A stretch of DNA of 64,000 nucleotides from Candidatus Kapaibacterium sp. GTDB taxonomy: Bacteria; Bacteroidota; Ignavibacteria; Kapaibacteriales; UBA2268. Positions within the stretch are counted from its first letter, which is position 1. Every line of letters starts with the position of its first letter. The stretch lies in assembly GCA_013414795.1 (NCBI GenBank), contig CP058732.1, forward strand, positions 732,501 to 796,500, written 5' to 3'. The notes beneath the pieces are model-generated. The model had not been told where the DNA came from, did not search any database, and saw only the letters and a list, made by a program, of their open reading frames with translations. The translations under genes and the position numbers were made by a program. Of this stretch, positions 37,156 through 47,439 are shown piece by piece.

Positions 37156-38502
37156 ATGGCAATTAAAGTCTTAAAATTTGGCGGGACATCAGTTGCCGAT
37201 TCAACCGCAATGAGAAAAGTTTTCGAAATCATTTCTTCGAATAGAGAGGATAAACAAATCGTTGTGCTTTCCGCTTGTGCTGGAATCACTGATAAATTGC
37301 TCAAATTATCTGAAACTGCTCTTTCGCAAGATAACGAATATTTACAGATACTCGAGAAAATAGAAAATCATCATCTCAAACTTATAGTGGAACTATTTCG
37401 AGATTCGGAAAAGTCTGCAAGTTGTATCAAATCAGTTAATTTTCTACTTCAAAGCCTAAAAAAACTCATTGAAGGCGTAAAGATTTTAGAAGAAATCACA
37501 CCTAAAATCAAGGCAGAAATTCTCTCCTACGGTGAGTTACTTTCAACAAACATATTTTATCAGTATGTCTTGTCTCGTGGTTTAAATTCTTTCCTACTGG
37601 ACTCCCGTGAAATCATTGAAACGGACAACTACCATTTAAATGCCAAGCCCAACTTTGAAAAAATTCAACAAAATGGAGAAAAATTAAAAAAGTTGCTACA
37701 AAATTATCCCATTGTGATAACACAAGGATTTATAGGAAATTGGAAGAAGGAAACTACAGTTCTGGGGCGTGGAGGTAGCGACCTTTCCGCCTCGCTTTTT
37801 GGTTATTCAGTAAATGCCGACGAAATTCTCATCTGGACTGATGTCGATGGAATTATGACAACCGACCCCCGCCTTGTCCCAAATGCAAAAGTAATTGAAA
37901 AAATCACTGTTGACGAAGTTGCCGAGTTATCCTTTTTTGGAGCAAAAGTTCTCCACCCAGACACAATCAAACCTGCTTTGGCTAAAAATATTCCAGTTAA
38001 AGTTTTGAATACATTCAATCCTAATGGAATCGGAACAACTATTTACCAAAACAATGGCATTACCTTCGAGTCGAAAGTAAGTTCAATGCTTCTAATTGAA
38101 GATTGTTTTTATCTTCGTAGACAAGTCACCAAAGATTCAAGAGATTTCTCTTATTATCTTAATTTATTGAAATCCAACTTTGAAAAACTGTTTAAGTTTT
38201 CATTTAATGATAATACTATTCTCGCAATTGTAAAAAGCCCAAAAGGTTCGGATACTCTTAATCTCCTCGAACAAGAAGAATTTTTAAATCAAAAGGTTGA
38301 CGCAATAGCATTGTTTGGGTTAAACATTCCGAACATTGATAAAGAAGAGAAATCGAAACTCGATTATATTACCGATAGAATTTCCGAATTCCTCGAAAGT
38401 AAACTCTTTTTTGTTGTTTCCGATTATTCCGCTATTCTCTTGCTTCAACCAAACAAAGGGAAGGAAGTAATCGAGTTTGTCCATTCTATTCTTTTCGACT
38501 AA
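37156..38502 (+). CDS. lysC: Aspartate kinase
   Basis: A 448-aa kinase that phosphorylates aspartate, feeding Lys, Thr and Met synthesis. The N-terminal signature VLKFGGTSVAD begins four residues from the ATG at 37156, supporting this start over a TTG at 37129. VLGRGGSDLSASLFG and WTDVDGIMTTDPRLVPNA form the substrate site, and AELSFFGAKVLHPDTIKPA the linker before the regulatory part. The ~160 C-terminal residues would be ACT domains but are clearly diverged, so the feedback effector cannot be inferred. Its stop overlaps the stop of the convergent gene. Confidence 0.92.
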   Translation: MAIKVLKFGGTSVADSTAMRKVFEIISSNREDKQIVVLSACAGITDKLLKLSETALSQDNEYLQILEKIENHHLKLIVELFRDSEKSASCIKSVNFLLQSLKKLIEGVKILEEITPKIKAEILSYGELLSTNIFYQYVLSRGLNSFLLDSREIIETDNYHLNAKPNFEKIQQNGEKLKKLLQNYPIVITQGFIGNWKKETTVLGRGGSDLSASLFGYSVNADEILIWTDVDGIMTTDPRLVPNAKVIEKITVDEVAELSFFGAKVLHPDTIKPALAKNIPVKVLNTFNPNGIGTTIYQNNGITFESKVSSMLLIEDCFYLRRQVTKDSRDFSYYLNLLKSNFEKLFKFSFNDNTILAIVKSPKGSDTLNLLEQEEFLNQKVDAIALFGLNIPNIDKEEKSKLDYITDRISEFLESKLFFVVSDYSAILLLQPNKGKEVIEFVHSILFD

Positions 38503-40100
38503 CTAAACTTTCGCCTCACTGTATCAACAAATTCTTTTGCTATTGGCATTTCGGGGAAAACTCCGAATTCAGCAAAATAGTTGTTAACGAATTCCAGTGC
38601 TTTTTCCAAATTATCACTATTATCAATGTTCGCCACAAGATTGTTATATTCCTCTTCCATCGTATAAAACAGTTCTTCGATGAATTGCTTGCGTTTCGCT
38701 TCATCAATCAAATCATTGAAACTGGGAAAGGTTGAAGGAATCACCTCTTCGACTGAAATTGCGGGCTCAACTACTTGTTCGGTTGTTATACAAGTTTCCT
38801 CAACACTCGAAGTTGTATCGAAAGAAGATTCCTCGACCTTTTGTTCATTTTCAAAGCCTTGCGTTTCCGAAATATATTCTTCTTGTTTATCGACTTCCAT
38901 TTGTTTATCGACTTCCATTTCTTCTTTTGTGCTTTCCAAAAAGGACTCGGCTTGCTCTGGATTTGGAGGCACAAATTCTTCTATATCACCAGTTTCTATC
39001 GATTGAATTTCTTGTGGGCTTGAAATAGAATCTTCCACCAAATTTTCGTTTTCAGTTCTTTGTTCCTCATTTGCAACTGATACAACTTCATCAATTTCTA
39101 CTTCTTCCGTTTCGATTTGCTTTTCAGTATCAAATTTTGAGAGCAACTCTTTAATTTCATCCACCTCTTCCTTCTTTGCTACTAATAAATTGGAATCTGT
39201 CTCTTGCACCTCTAACAATTCCTTGTCCACTTTTGGAACTTCATCTGGAAGAGTAAACACAAACGGCTCGAGGCTTGTGAAATTAATCGATTTACTTAAT
39301 CTCTTTGCTGTTTGTTCCTTTTCAAAATCAGTTATGAAATTGAATTTATTCTCAATTTCAAGTAGAAAGTGCGAAAGAACATCTTTGTCGACGGACTCGG
39401 TTCCGTTTCGCTTGCAGAAATTTTGAATTGAATTCGAAATGTGCAGAAGATTTAAGTCTTCGAAAAAGTCAGTGAAAAAGCCTATTGGAACAGAATTCGC
39501 TTCTTCGCCTTGGTTATAGAATTCAAAGACGGGGGCGAAAAAGGCAATCAAATCATCATTCGAAGCATTATTGAAAAATTCAATTTCCGTTTCGACAAGA
39601 AGTTTGTTGAATCGATAGACATTTATAATATCATCATCTTGATTGGTTGTTGTTTCTCGCAAAGGGTCAACAATTTTGTCATAGTTAACAAAATAGTCAA
39701 GATAGAATAGTATTTCGTTTTTGTTTTTACGCAAAGAATCACCAAATATAAAGTAAAGCAACGAAGAATTTGGCTTTCGTAGAAAGTTGTAATTGAATTT
39801 TAATGCTTGAAGTAAAAGTCCTTTAAAATGTTCAAAAGAGAAAGTGATATGTTGCTTCAAATCTGCTGTAAATCTACTCAAAAGATTTTGTAAATCGTTG
39901 GACTTTTTCGAAAACAAAGGCATTTCATTTAAAAGGAAGGAAATTTCGGAAAGTTGCCTATCGACTTCTTTGGCAATATAAGTTTTATATTGAATTGGAA
40001 TTAAATTTGAATTAATTATTTCATTTAATGAAATTTCGTCGCTGTTGGGCAACTTCAATAGAATTGCGTTTAACTTTGTTTGAAAATCAAATGGTTCCAT
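38499..40100 (-). CDS. Unrecognised acidic protein with low-complexity Glu-rich middle
   Basis: A 533-aa protein without signal peptide or membrane segment. Residues ~1-280 look folded and helical (FDFQTKLNAILLKLPNSDE; FFAPVFEFYNQGEE). Residues ~310-450 are Glu/Val/Ser-rich and probably disordered, with an 18-bp repeat coding for two EVDKQM-like units. The last ~80 (IEELFYTMEEEYNNLVANID, NYFAEFGVFPEMPIAKEF) form a compact helical end. The start is placed at an ATG (MEPFDFQ) 20 codons inside a longer open frame. No function assigned. It is convergent with the aspartate kinase gene and divergent from the nucleotidyltransferase gene. Confidence 0.7.
   Translation of the reverse strand: MEPFDFQTKLNAILLKLPNSDEISLNEIINSNLIPIQYKTYIAKEVDRQLSEISFLLNEMPLFSKKSNDLQNLLSRFTADLKQHITFSFEHFKGLLLQALKFNYNFLRKPNSSLLYFIFGDSLRKNKNEILFYLDYFVNYDKIVDPLRETTTNQDDDIINVYRFNKLLVETEIEFFNNASNDDLIAFFAPVFEFYNQGEEANSVPIGFFTDFFEDLNLLHISNSIQNFCKRNGTESVDKDVLSHFLLEIENKFNFITDFEKEQTAKRLSKSINFTSLEPFVFTLPDEVPKVDKELLEVQETDSNLLVAKKEEVDEIKELLSKFDTEKQIETEEVEIDEVVSVANEEQRTENENLVEDSISSPQEIQSIETGDIEEFVPPNPEQAESFLESTKEEMEVDKQMEVDKQEEYISETQGFENEQKVEESSFDTTSSVEETCITTEQVVEPAISVEEVIPSTFPSFNDLIDEAKRKQFIEELFYTMEEEYNNLVANIDNSDNLEKALEFVNNYFAEFGVFPEMPIAKEFVDTVRRKFS
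38882..38917 (-). repeat. Two perfect 18-bp tandem copies in a coding region
   Basis: The unit TTGTTTATCGACTTCCAT occurs twice head to tail. Eighteen is divisible by three, so copy changes would keep the frame and alter only the low-complexity linker. Confidence 0.9.
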
Positions 40101-40231
40101 CGTAATTTCAAAAAATGCAAAATAAACAAAATTTAAAAAGTTTCGATAAGAAGAATACAAAGATAAGTTATAAGTTCATTAAAATAGTTGCCTAATCTTT
40201 TCGTAATTTTGAAATTAATTTTTTTGTATTT

Positions 40232-41209
40232 ATGAAAGCAATTATTCCAGTTGCGGGAATTGGTAGCAGATTGAGACCCCACACGTACTTTCTACCCAAG
40301 GTTCTTTTGAACGTTGCGGGGAAACCCATTTTGCAACATATCATAGATTCACTAATTTCCGCTGGTATTGAAAAATTTGTCATTGTTACTGGTCATCTGG
40401 GAGATGACATTGAAAAATTTGTACGTTCAAAGTACGACCTTCCAGTCGAATTTGTCTCTCAAGCAGAGCCACTCGGATTGGGTCATGCCATTTGGTGTGC
40501 CTCTGAACATTTCGACGACGAGCCGTTGTTAATTGTGCTTGGCGATACAATTTTCGATGCCGATTTGAAAAAAATAGTGGAATTCGAATTTTCTGCTCTT
40601 GGGGTTAAAAAAGTTTCGAACCCAGAAAGATTTGGGGTAGTTATAACCGACTCGGAAGGATTCATCACAAAATTAGTAGAAAAGCCCGAAACTTTCGTCT
40701 CCGATTTAGCAATTGTTGGTATTTATTCCATAAAAAATTCACACTTATTGAAAGAAAGCCTTGACGAACTCTTGAAAAAGCAAATTAAAACGAAAGGCGA
40801 ATTTCAATTGACCGATGCTCTTCAACTTATGCTAGCCAAGGGAGAGAAATTCAAAACATTTGAAATCGAAGGCTGGTACGATTGTGGAAAACCAGATACT
40901 CTTCTGGAAACGAACAGATATCTTCTTGCAAAGAATAACCATTATAGACATTACGAAGGAAGTGTTATCATTCCGCCAGTCTATGTTGCAGACGATGCTA
41001 AAATTGAACATTCGGTTATAGGACCATATACCACGGTAGCTTCTGGGGCAACAGTGATAGACAGCGTAATCCGTGATTCAATAATCAGCGACGAGGCGAC
41101 TGTCGATTCTTATTTGCTTGAAAAATCAATAGTAGGAAATAACGCACTTGTCAAAGGTACATTCTATAAAATAAATGTTGGAAATTCAAGTGAAATAAAT
41201 AATGTTTAA
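40232..41209 (+). CDS. Sugar-phosphate nucleotidyltransferase with left-handed beta-helix tail
   Basis: A 325-aa NTP_transferase. The first ~230 residues have the pyrophosphorylase signature [18 protein letters not shown] with the conserved Arg and Lys; [24 protein letters not shown] (metal Asp) and [11 protein letters not shown] follow. Residues ~245-325 form hexapeptide turns as in long-form glucose-1-phosphate thymidylyltransferases and GlmU-like enzymes. It makes a nucleotide sugar, likely a precursor for surface glycans such as those built by the glycosyltransferases here; the sugar and nucleotide are not certain. A TAATTTTG element (40204-40211) is upstream. Confidence 0.85.
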   Translation: MKAIIPVAGIGSRLRPHTYFLPKVLLNVAGKPILQHIIDSLISAGIEKFVIVTGHLGDDIEKFVRSKYDLPVEFVSQAEPLGLGHAIWCASEHFDDEPLLIVLGDTIFDADLKKIVEFEFSALGVKKVSNPERFGVVITDSEGFITKLVEKPETFVSDLAIVGIYSIKNSHLLKESLDELLKKQIKTKGEFQLTDALQLMLAKGEKFKTFEIEGWYDCGKPDTLLETNRYLLAKNNHYRHYEGSVIIPPVYVADDAKIEHSVIGPYTTVASGATVIDSVIRDSIISDEATVDSYLLEKSIVGNNALVKGTFYKINVGNSSEINNV

Positions 41210-41229
41210 TAAAAATAAAATTTAGTAAT

Positions 41230-42378
41230 ATGGAAAAACAGAGAACATTTCTTTTCACATCAGAATCAGTTGGCGAAGGACATCCAGACAAAATCTGCGA
41301 TCAAGTTTCGGATGCAGTCCTCGATGCAATGCTAACCGACGACCCAGAAAGCCGTGTTGCTTGCGAATGCTTTGCTACTACTGGCTTGATAATAGTTGGA
41401 GGCGAAATAACTACTAAAACTTACATCGACTTACAACAACTTGTGCGAGGAGTTATCCGAGACATCGGTTACGACAAGGATGGCTATCGTTTCGATGCAA
41501 ACTCATGTGCAGTAATTAATGTGATAAATCACCAATCGGAAGATATTGCACTTGGAGTAGACACTGGCGGGGCTGGCGACCAAGGTATGATGTTTGGTTA
41601 CGCAATTCGTGAAACCCCCGAACTTATGCCCGCAACCATAATGTACGCACATAAATTGGTAAAAAGACTTTCCGATATTCGCAAGAAAGAACCCCATTTG
41701 ATGCCCTATCTGCGTCCCGACGCAAAATCACAAGTCACAATTGAATATTCAGATGCTGGCGAAATTCTTCGAGTTGATACCGTTGTAATTTCAACTCAAC
41801 ACGACCCCGACGTTACCCAAAGTAAAATCAAGGAAGATGTCATCGAACACGTAATTAAAAAAGTTATACCCAATGAACTGTTGGACGAAAGGACAAAATA
41901 TTACGTTAACCCGACTGGTAAATTCGTAATTGGTGGACCCCACGGTGATACTGGTCTTACTGGGCGAAAAATCATTGTCGACACCTACGGTGGAAGAGCC
42001 CCGCACGGCGGTGGAGCCTTCTCGGGAAAAGACCCAACGAAGGTCGACCGTTCCGCAGCATACGCAGCGCGCCACCTTGCAAAAAATATCGTTGCCGCTG
42101 GTTTAACCGACGAATGCACAATCCAAATCTCTTATGCAATTGGTATTGCAGACCCAGTTTCGATTCATATCAATACTCACAATAAATCGAAAGTACCAGA
42201 GCAAGTAATTGAAGATTTCATAAAAGAAAATATCGACTTGACTCCGCGTGGAATTATCAAGCGTTTCGATTTACTTCGACCAATATATCGACCTACTGCT
42301 GTTTATGGACACTTTGGTCGAGAAGAATTTCCTTGGGAAAAACTCGACTTGGTTGATATGTTCAAATCTTTGCTTTAA
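41230..42378 (+). CDS. metK: S-adenosylmethionine synthetase
   Basis: A 382-aa enzyme making SAM from methionine and ATP. Signatures are [19 protein letters not shown] at the N-terminus, [12 protein letters not shown] (the methionine/ATP loop) and [20 protein letters not shown] (the phosphate loop). Length and order of motifs are normal. It is 20 nt after the nucleotidyltransferase gene, leaving no room for a riboswitch. ahcY follows, so synthesis of SAM and removal of its by-product are encoded together. Confidence 0.97.
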   Translation: MEKQRTFLFTSESVGEGHPDKICDQVSDAVLDAMLTDDPESRVACECFATTGLIIVGGEITTKTYIDLQQLVRGVIRDIGYDKDGYRFDANSCAVINVINHQSEDIALGVDTGGAGDQGMMFGYAIRETPELMPATIMYAHKLVKRLSDIRKKEPHLMPYLRPDAKSQVTIEYSDAGEILRVDTVVISTQHDPDVTQSKIKEDVIEHVIKKVIPNELLDERTKYYVNPTGKFVIGGPHGDTGLTGRKIIVDTYGGRAPHGGGAFSGKDPTKVDRSAAYAARHLAKNIVAAGLTDECTIQISYAIGIADPVSIHINTHNKSKVPEQVIEDFIKENIDLTPRGIIKRFDLLRPIYRPTAVYGHFGREEFPWEKLDLVDMFKSLL

Positions 42379-42405
42379 TGTTTAATAATTCAAGGAAATA
42401 CTGTG

Positions 42406-43761
42406 ATGGAAAACTTAAAAAACAAAGGCGAATTCACAACTGAAAAAGTTGTTTCATACCCACCAAAAAAGGCACAAGGCAAATTCGACGAAGTGCCTGG
42501 TAAATACTGTGTACGCGACCTTTCGCTTGCCGACGAAGGTCAAAAGTTGATCGATTGGGCTGAATCCCGAATGCCTGTTCTTATGCATTTGCGCGAAATT
42601 TACAGCAAAACAAAGCCATTTAAAGGATATAAGATTTCAGGTTGCCTTCACGTAACAAAAGAAACCGCTGTGCTAATTCGAACCCTTGTCGAATCTGGTG
42701 CCGAAGTTTCTTGGAGTGGATGCAATCCATTGTCCACCAATGACGCTGTTGCGGCAGCACTTGCCAAGCAAGGTATTTCAATTTTCGCCTGGCATGGAAA
42801 TCTTGAAGATTTTTACTGGTGCATAGAAAGAACCATTGACATACCGCCACATTTAACCCTTGACGACGGTTGCGACTTAATTAACACTGTCCACGAAAAA
42901 TACCCCGAAATGGCAAAGACCCACATCATTGGCGGTACCGAAGAAACCACAACCGGTGTCCATCGTTTGCGGGCTCGCCAGGAAGCTGGCCAACTGCTCT
43001 ACCCTGTATTTGCAGTAAACGACACGGAAACCAAATGGGATTTCGACAATGTTTATGGAACTGGACAATCGACACTCGACGGAATTATGCGTGCAACTTC
43101 TGTCTTAATTGCTGGGAAAACAGTTGTCGTTGCTGGCCACGGACATTGCGGTAGCGGTGTTGCCAAGCGTGCAAAGGGTCTTGGTGCAAATACTGTAATC
43201 ACCGAAGTCAAACCAACCGCAGCAATTAAAGCCCTATTGGAAGGACATCAAGTTATGACAATGGACCAAGCAGCCGAAATTGGCGATATTTTCATTACCG
43301 CGACTGGTTGTAAAGATGTCATCCGAAAGTGGCATTTCGAAAAAATGAAAGACGGTGCAATCGTTTGCAACACTGGACATTACGATGTTGAAATCAATAT
43401 CCCAGAATTAGAAGAGTTAGCAGTTTCCAAGAGGACCATTCGTGAGAATTGCGAAGAATACACATTGAAAGATGGTCGGAGAATTTATCTCCTTGCCCAA
43501 GGTCGTTTGATTAATCTTGCTGCCGCCGAGGGACATCCATCGGAAGTTATGGATATGAGCTTTGCAAACCAATTTATGGCTTTGCTTCGATTTGTTGAAG
43601 CACATAAAGAAGGGAAAAAATTCCCAATCGAGGTGATGGATATTCCGCCCGAACAAGACGAATACATTGCCACCTTGAAACTTCAATCGATGGGTGTTCA
43701 AATTGACAAACTGACTCCCGAACAAGAACAGTATTTGAAAGATTATCTCGCTGGTACCTAA
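42406..43761 (+). CDS. ahcY: Adenosylhomocysteinase
   Basis: A 451-aa NAD-dependent enzyme cleaving S-adenosylhomocysteine to homocysteine and adenosine, thereby relieving product inhibition of methyltransferases. GCLHVTKETAVLI, SWSGCNPLSTNDAVAAAL, and EETTTGVHRL are substrate segments; VVAGHGHCGSGVAKRAKGLG is the NAD-binding loop. A GTG lies one codon upstream of the ATG and could also serve. It ends at the strong terminator at 43781. The run metK-ahcY matches the many SAM-dependent enzymes in the window. Confidence 0.96.
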   Translation: MENLKNKGEFTTEKVVSYPPKKAQGKFDEVPGKYCVRDLSLADEGQKLIDWAESRMPVLMHLREIYSKTKPFKGYKISGCLHVTKETAVLIRTLVESGAEVSWSGCNPLSTNDAVAAALAKQGISIFAWHGNLEDFYWCIERTIDIPPHLTLDDGCDLINTVHEKYPEMAKTHIIGGTEETTTGVHRLRARQEAGQLLYPVFAVNDTETKWDFDNVYGTGQSTLDGIMRATSVLIAGKTVVVAGHGHCGSGVAKRAKGLGANTVITEVKPTAAIKALLEGHQVMTMDQAAEIGDIFITATGCKDVIRKWHFEKMKDGAIVCNTGHYDVEINIPELEELAVSKRTIRENCEEYTLKDGRRIYLLAQGRLINLAAAEGHPSEVMDMSFANQFMALLRFVEAHKEGKKFPIEVMDIPPEQDEYIATLKLQSMGVQIDKLTPEQEQYLKDYLAGT

Positions 43762-43780
43762 TCAAGTCAATAATTAAAAT

Positions 43781-43815
43781 AAAATGCCAGATTGGGAAAC
43801 CAGTCTGGCATTTTT
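43781..43815 (+). terminator. Strong Rho-independent terminator after ahcY
   Basis: Arms AAAATGCCAGATTGG (43781-43795) and its complement 43800-43814 around a GAAA loop, followed by T's. The T-run overlaps the stop of the convergent glycosylase gene. Confidence 0.9.
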
Positions 43816-44422
43816 ATTCTCTGGGCTTTGCTGATACTGATTTATTACCTCGAAGATAAAACCGAAGTTTCAAATCATTAGATTTAGCAATACCAATTCG
43901 CTCCGAAACTCCAATCTTGTCGTCGGGGAAATCCATAAAATCTTGAACAAACAATTCGGGTGCAAACAAAGTCTTGTGGTTGTCCTCTGTTGTGAAGGAA
44001 AAGCCTCGGGCAAAATTCCCTGGTCCACTCAACAATTTGTGTTCGGGAACATCACCTCTAACTTTTTTGAAATAATCAATACCAGCCAAAGGTTCCCCCG
44101 CTCTTATTAAAACAGCACAGCCCTTGCCTTCGTCTTCGGTAACGAAATTCACGCAATGGTGTACGCCATAGATTTTATACACGTAAATTGTGCCTCCTTC
44201 GGAAAACATTGGATTGTTCCGCTTCGTCTTTCCGACTGCTGAATGGCTGGCTAAATCGTTTTCGGCAAGGTAGGCTTCTGCCTCGACAATCATCGCAGCA
44301 AGATATTCATTATTTATCTTTCGGACAAGCACTTTCCCAATCAATTTTCGAGCAACAAGTTCTGTTTTTTGTAGAAAAAATCCCTTTGTCAAATGCTTTT
44401 CAAAATCTATTTCGAACCTCAT
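43814..44422 (-). CDS. DNA-3-methyladenine glycosylase (AAG/MPG family)
   Basis: A 202-aa base-excision repair enzyme that removes alkylated purines. Family marks are KTELVARKLIGKVLVRK, IVEAEAYLAENDLASHS (catalytic Glu in VEAEAY), IYVYKIYGVHHCVNFVTE and SGPGNFARGFSFT. The usual Gly-rich turn SGPG is intact. Length is normal. The ATG at 44422 is chosen over a TTG two codons upstream. It stands alone on the minus strand between ahcY and the sialidase-like cargo gene. Confidence 0.94.
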   Translation of the reverse strand: MRFEIDFEKHLTKGFFLQKTELVARKLIGKVLVRKINNEYLAAMIVEAEAYLAENDLASHSAVGKTKRNNPMFSEGGTIYVYKIYGVHHCVNFVTEDEGKGCAVLIRAGEPLAGIDYFKKVRGDVPEHKLLSGPGNFARGFSFTTEDNHKTLFAPELFVQDFMDFPDDKIGVSERIGIAKSNDLKLRFYLRGNKSVSAKPRE

Positions 44423-44482
44423 AATCAATTATCTGATTGAATTTTATTAATTTAAAATTTACAAAATTATTGAATTTGTGGA

Positions 44483-47371
44483 ATGAAAAGAAGTTTATTT
44501 CAACTTGCAATATTTGGTTTATATTTCTCATTTTCATTTTTTGCCTTTACCGAAAACCCAAGAGAGTTTTTCAAAAAATTGATGGAATCCGCCCATCCCT
44601 TGCCCGAACTTGAAATCAAAGATTTGCCCACAATACCTTTTGCCGATGTTTCTGGAAATTCTTTGTTCTACAACATACCAACAACAGTCGACGAAGTTGG
44701 ACAGTACCAAATGCAAAATGAATCCTCAATTGCGGTCAATCCGAAAAATCCAAAAATTTTGATTGCATCTGCTGTAGATTACCGCGATACATCTGCAACT
44801 TGGGTTTACTTTTCCACCGATGGTGGGCATACTTGGCGAAACAAAAAATTAGGGCGACCATACCCTAATTGGCGAGCCTCCAACGACCCATCAGTTGCAT
44901 ACTCCTACGATGGCGTTGGTTATATGGTATACGGCGGCTTTGGAAACGTAAGCGATACTGGACAACTTTTCGGCGAAAATGGGGTCTTCCTTGCTCGCAC
45001 TTTTGACGATTGCCAAACCTGGGAGGCTCATATTCCAATAATTGTACATCGAGGTGTTCAAACATTGGACTCTACATTCGAAGACAAATATTACATCACT
45101 GTCGACAACAGCCCAAATTCTCCTTTTAAAGGCAACTTATATGTACCGTGGAAGAGAGTAGTACCCAGAGACTCGTCAACCCAAATCGTTATCTCACGCT
45201 CTACGGATAAAGGGACAACCTGGTCTACTCCTATCCCAATCAGTCCGAGGAAAAACGGCTCTTCCGAGGACACAACATTCGGGCAAAGTTTTCCCCTTGC
45301 TACTGTTGGTCCAAATGGTGAAGTGTATGTCGTTTGGAACGACGGTATCGAAAAAGGGATTGGCTTTGCTAAATCTACCGATGGCGGGGTTATTTTCTCC
45401 GAACCTAAAATTATTATTCGATACAATCCTTTTGGTAAAGCAAAATACATAACTAATCAAGGTTACCGACACACAGTCAAAGACAAAGTCCGAGCCGAAG
45501 CCTATCCTTCGATTGTTTGCGACTATACTGGTGGAGTTAGGAATGGGTATCTTTACCTTTGCTGGTCTGCCGATTCTATTCCAAATGTTTACTTCTCCCG
45601 CTCGACAGACGGCGGGCAAACGTGGTCTACTCCCAAAATTGTCCACTCCGAGGAAAAGAACGACCAATTTTGGCAATGGATTGCAATCGACCCAACAAAC
45701 GGCGACCTTGCTATAATGTATTTGGATAGCAGAAGAGACCCAGAAAACCTACTCGTCGAGTGCTGGGTGAGTTATTCCAGCGATGGTGGCGAAACTTGGA
45801 TTGACCGACCAGTTTCCGACGTTGCAACCGATTTGCGACTTAATCCTTTCACCGACAACTCATTCGCTGGCGATTATAGTGGCTGTGCTTTCTACGATGG
45901 AAAAATTTACCCATCCTGGGTCGATATGCGAAACTCGGTGAAAAACATTTTCGACAGCGATGTCTATACCGCTTTTATTAATCTCAATACCCCAAACCCA
46001 CCAGATAATTTCAAAGCCAAGACTATTCCAGATAAGCCTCGTGCAATTTCTCTCTCTTGGCAGCCACCTATGTCCAAAGTTTTTGGACATCCTCTTAATC
46101 TTCAAGATGTCCATTACACTTTAAAAAGGGAGGGTAACTTCGTTGCCTCATTACCATCAAACATCACATCGTACATAGACACTGGATTGGTGCCCTATCA
46201 ATATTACAAATATTCTATCACTTCAAATATTGGAACTGATACAAGCATTGAAGTTTTCTCGGGGGCTTTTGCTGGCGGAGCAAAAAATCTTTCCAATCCT
46301 ACGATTGTCTCCAAAAATGTCGAAAACGGAAGCACTACGGAAATTTGCGTTCAAATTCCAAAACTTCGAGCGGATTCGTTAACCCCTATTGTCAACATCG
46401 CCAAAGTGTTAATTTACGACATCGACAAGTTCCTTTTCGAATATCCTCTTTCTGTTGGAGACACTGGCAGAGTTGTCTGCATTCCTTTTAATGTTGGTAA
46501 CGGCTTCTATCGAATACGCTCAAAAGTTGTCGACGCAGACGGCAACCCAAGCGATTTTTCAAACGAAATTGTTGCCTACAAAGGCGAAGTGGTCGACATC
46601 TCTTCCCAAGTCTATTTCGATGACTTTTCAAATACCACTCCAAAGAAATATCTTAAATACAACGGCTGGGACTACACTTCAAACTTCTTCGCTTCTCCTC
46701 CAAGTTGCATTACAGATTCTCCCCAAGGCAACTATCCTAATCGAACAGAATTGATTCTGGGAATTTTCCCCTTCAAGTTCAAAGTTGAAGGAAGCCTTTC
46801 AATCAGTTTCGACAACGTTGCTATTATTCATCGTACTGATACTGGATTTGTCGAACTTGTCAACGACCGTGGCAACGTGATTACTCTTGCACGCTACAAC
46901 ATTGAAGATTACGAGCCGTGGAAGGACAAGAACCTCGACCAAAACGATTGGCGACGAGAAAGTCTACAAATTTCCACAAACGAAGTGAACAGTGTGCTTG
47001 GCAACGAATTCGTTTACTTGCGTTTCCGATTGTACAGCGGAAATATTGGCGTCGACGACGGCTGGTACATTGACAATGTTGAAATCAAGCAAGGACCAAC
47101 TTCGGCGATGGAAGAAATTGCCGAAGCCAAGTTCGAAATCTATCCCAACCCAGTCGAAAAATTCCTAAAAGTTGTTACCAATCAAAAAGCAGAAAGCATT
47201 GCGATATTCAACATTTTGGGGAACAAAGTAGACGCCAAACTGCTCTACCAATCTCCGTCCGAACTACTGTTCGATGTTTCCAATTTAAGCACTGGAACAT
47301 ACTTCATTGCAATTGCGGAAAAAGCACAAAAACAAAAAGCAGTTCTACTCCTAAATGTAATTAAATATTAA
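44483..47371 (+). CDS. Large sialidase-like T9SS-secreted protein
   Basis: A 962-aa protein with a signal peptide (LFQLAIFGLYFSFSFFAF). Residues ~65-500 form a sialidase/BNR propeller with at least four Asp boxes: STDGGHTWRN, SRSTDKGTTWSTP, SRSTDGGQTWSTP and SYSSDGGETWIDRP. A fibronectin-III-like domain follows (~505-600, DKPRAISLSWQPP). A further beta-rich region (~690-860) resembles a jelly roll (SISFDNVAIIHRTDTG, IGVDDGWYIDNVEIKQ). The end is a T9SS sorting domain (YPNPVEKFLKVVTN, IAIFNILGNKVD, LSTGTYFIAIAEK). Catalytic sialidase residues were not confirmed, so it may be a glycan-binding protein. Confidence 0.85.
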   Translation: MKRSLFQLAIFGLYFSFSFFAFTENPREFFKKLMESAHPLPELEIKDLPTIPFADVSGNSLFYNIPTTVDEVGQYQMQNESSIAVNPKNPKILIASAVDYRDTSATWVYFSTDGGHTWRNKKLGRPYPNWRASNDPSVAYSYDGVGYMVYGGFGNVSDTGQLFGENGVFLARTFDDCQTWEAHIPIIVHRGVQTLDSTFEDKYYITVDNSPNSPFKGNLYVPWKRVVPRDSSTQIVISRSTDKGTTWSTPIPISPRKNGSSEDTTFGQSFPLATVGPNGEVYVVWNDGIEKGIGFAKSTDGGVIFSEPKIIIRYNPFGKAKYITNQGYRHTVKDKVRAEAYPSIVCDYTGGVRNGYLYLCWSADSIPNVYFSRSTDGGQTWSTPKIVHSEEKNDQFWQWIAIDPTNGDLAIMYLDSRRDPENLLVECWVSYSSDGGETWIDRPVSDVATDLRLNPFTDNSFAGDYSGCAFYDGKIYPSWVDMRNSVKNIFDSDVYTAFINLNTPNPPDNFKAKTIPDKPRAISLSWQPPMSKVFGHPLNLQDVHYTLKREGNFVASLPSNITSYIDTGLVPYQYYKYSITSNIGTDTSIEVFSGAFAGGAKNLSNPTIVSKNVENGSTTEICVQIPKLRADSLTPIVNIAKVLIYDIDKFLFEYPLSVGDTGRVVCIPFNVGNGFYRIRSKVVDADGNPSDFSNEIVAYKGEVVDISSQVYFDDFSNTTPKKYLKYNGWDYTSNFFASPPSCITDSPQGNYPNRTELILGIFPFKFKVEGSLSISFDNVAIIHRTDTGFVELVNDRGNVITLARYNIEDYEPWKDKNLDQNDWRRESLQISTNEVNSVLGNEFVYLRFRLYSGNIGVDDGWYIDNVEIKQGPTSAMEEIAEAKFEIYPNPVEKFLKVVTNQKAESIAIFNILGNKVDAKLLYQSPSELLFDVSNLSTGTYFIAIAEKAQKQKAVLLLNVIKY

Positions 47372-47439
47372 TAAAAAATTTGCATTAAAATTTAAAATTT
47401 ATTATTAAATTGTAAAAACTCAAAAAAGTTTGTTTAAAA

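Noticed and set aside
41210-41229. SAM riboswitch before metK
   Set aside because: Only 20 nt separate it from the preceding gene; there is no room for an aptamer.
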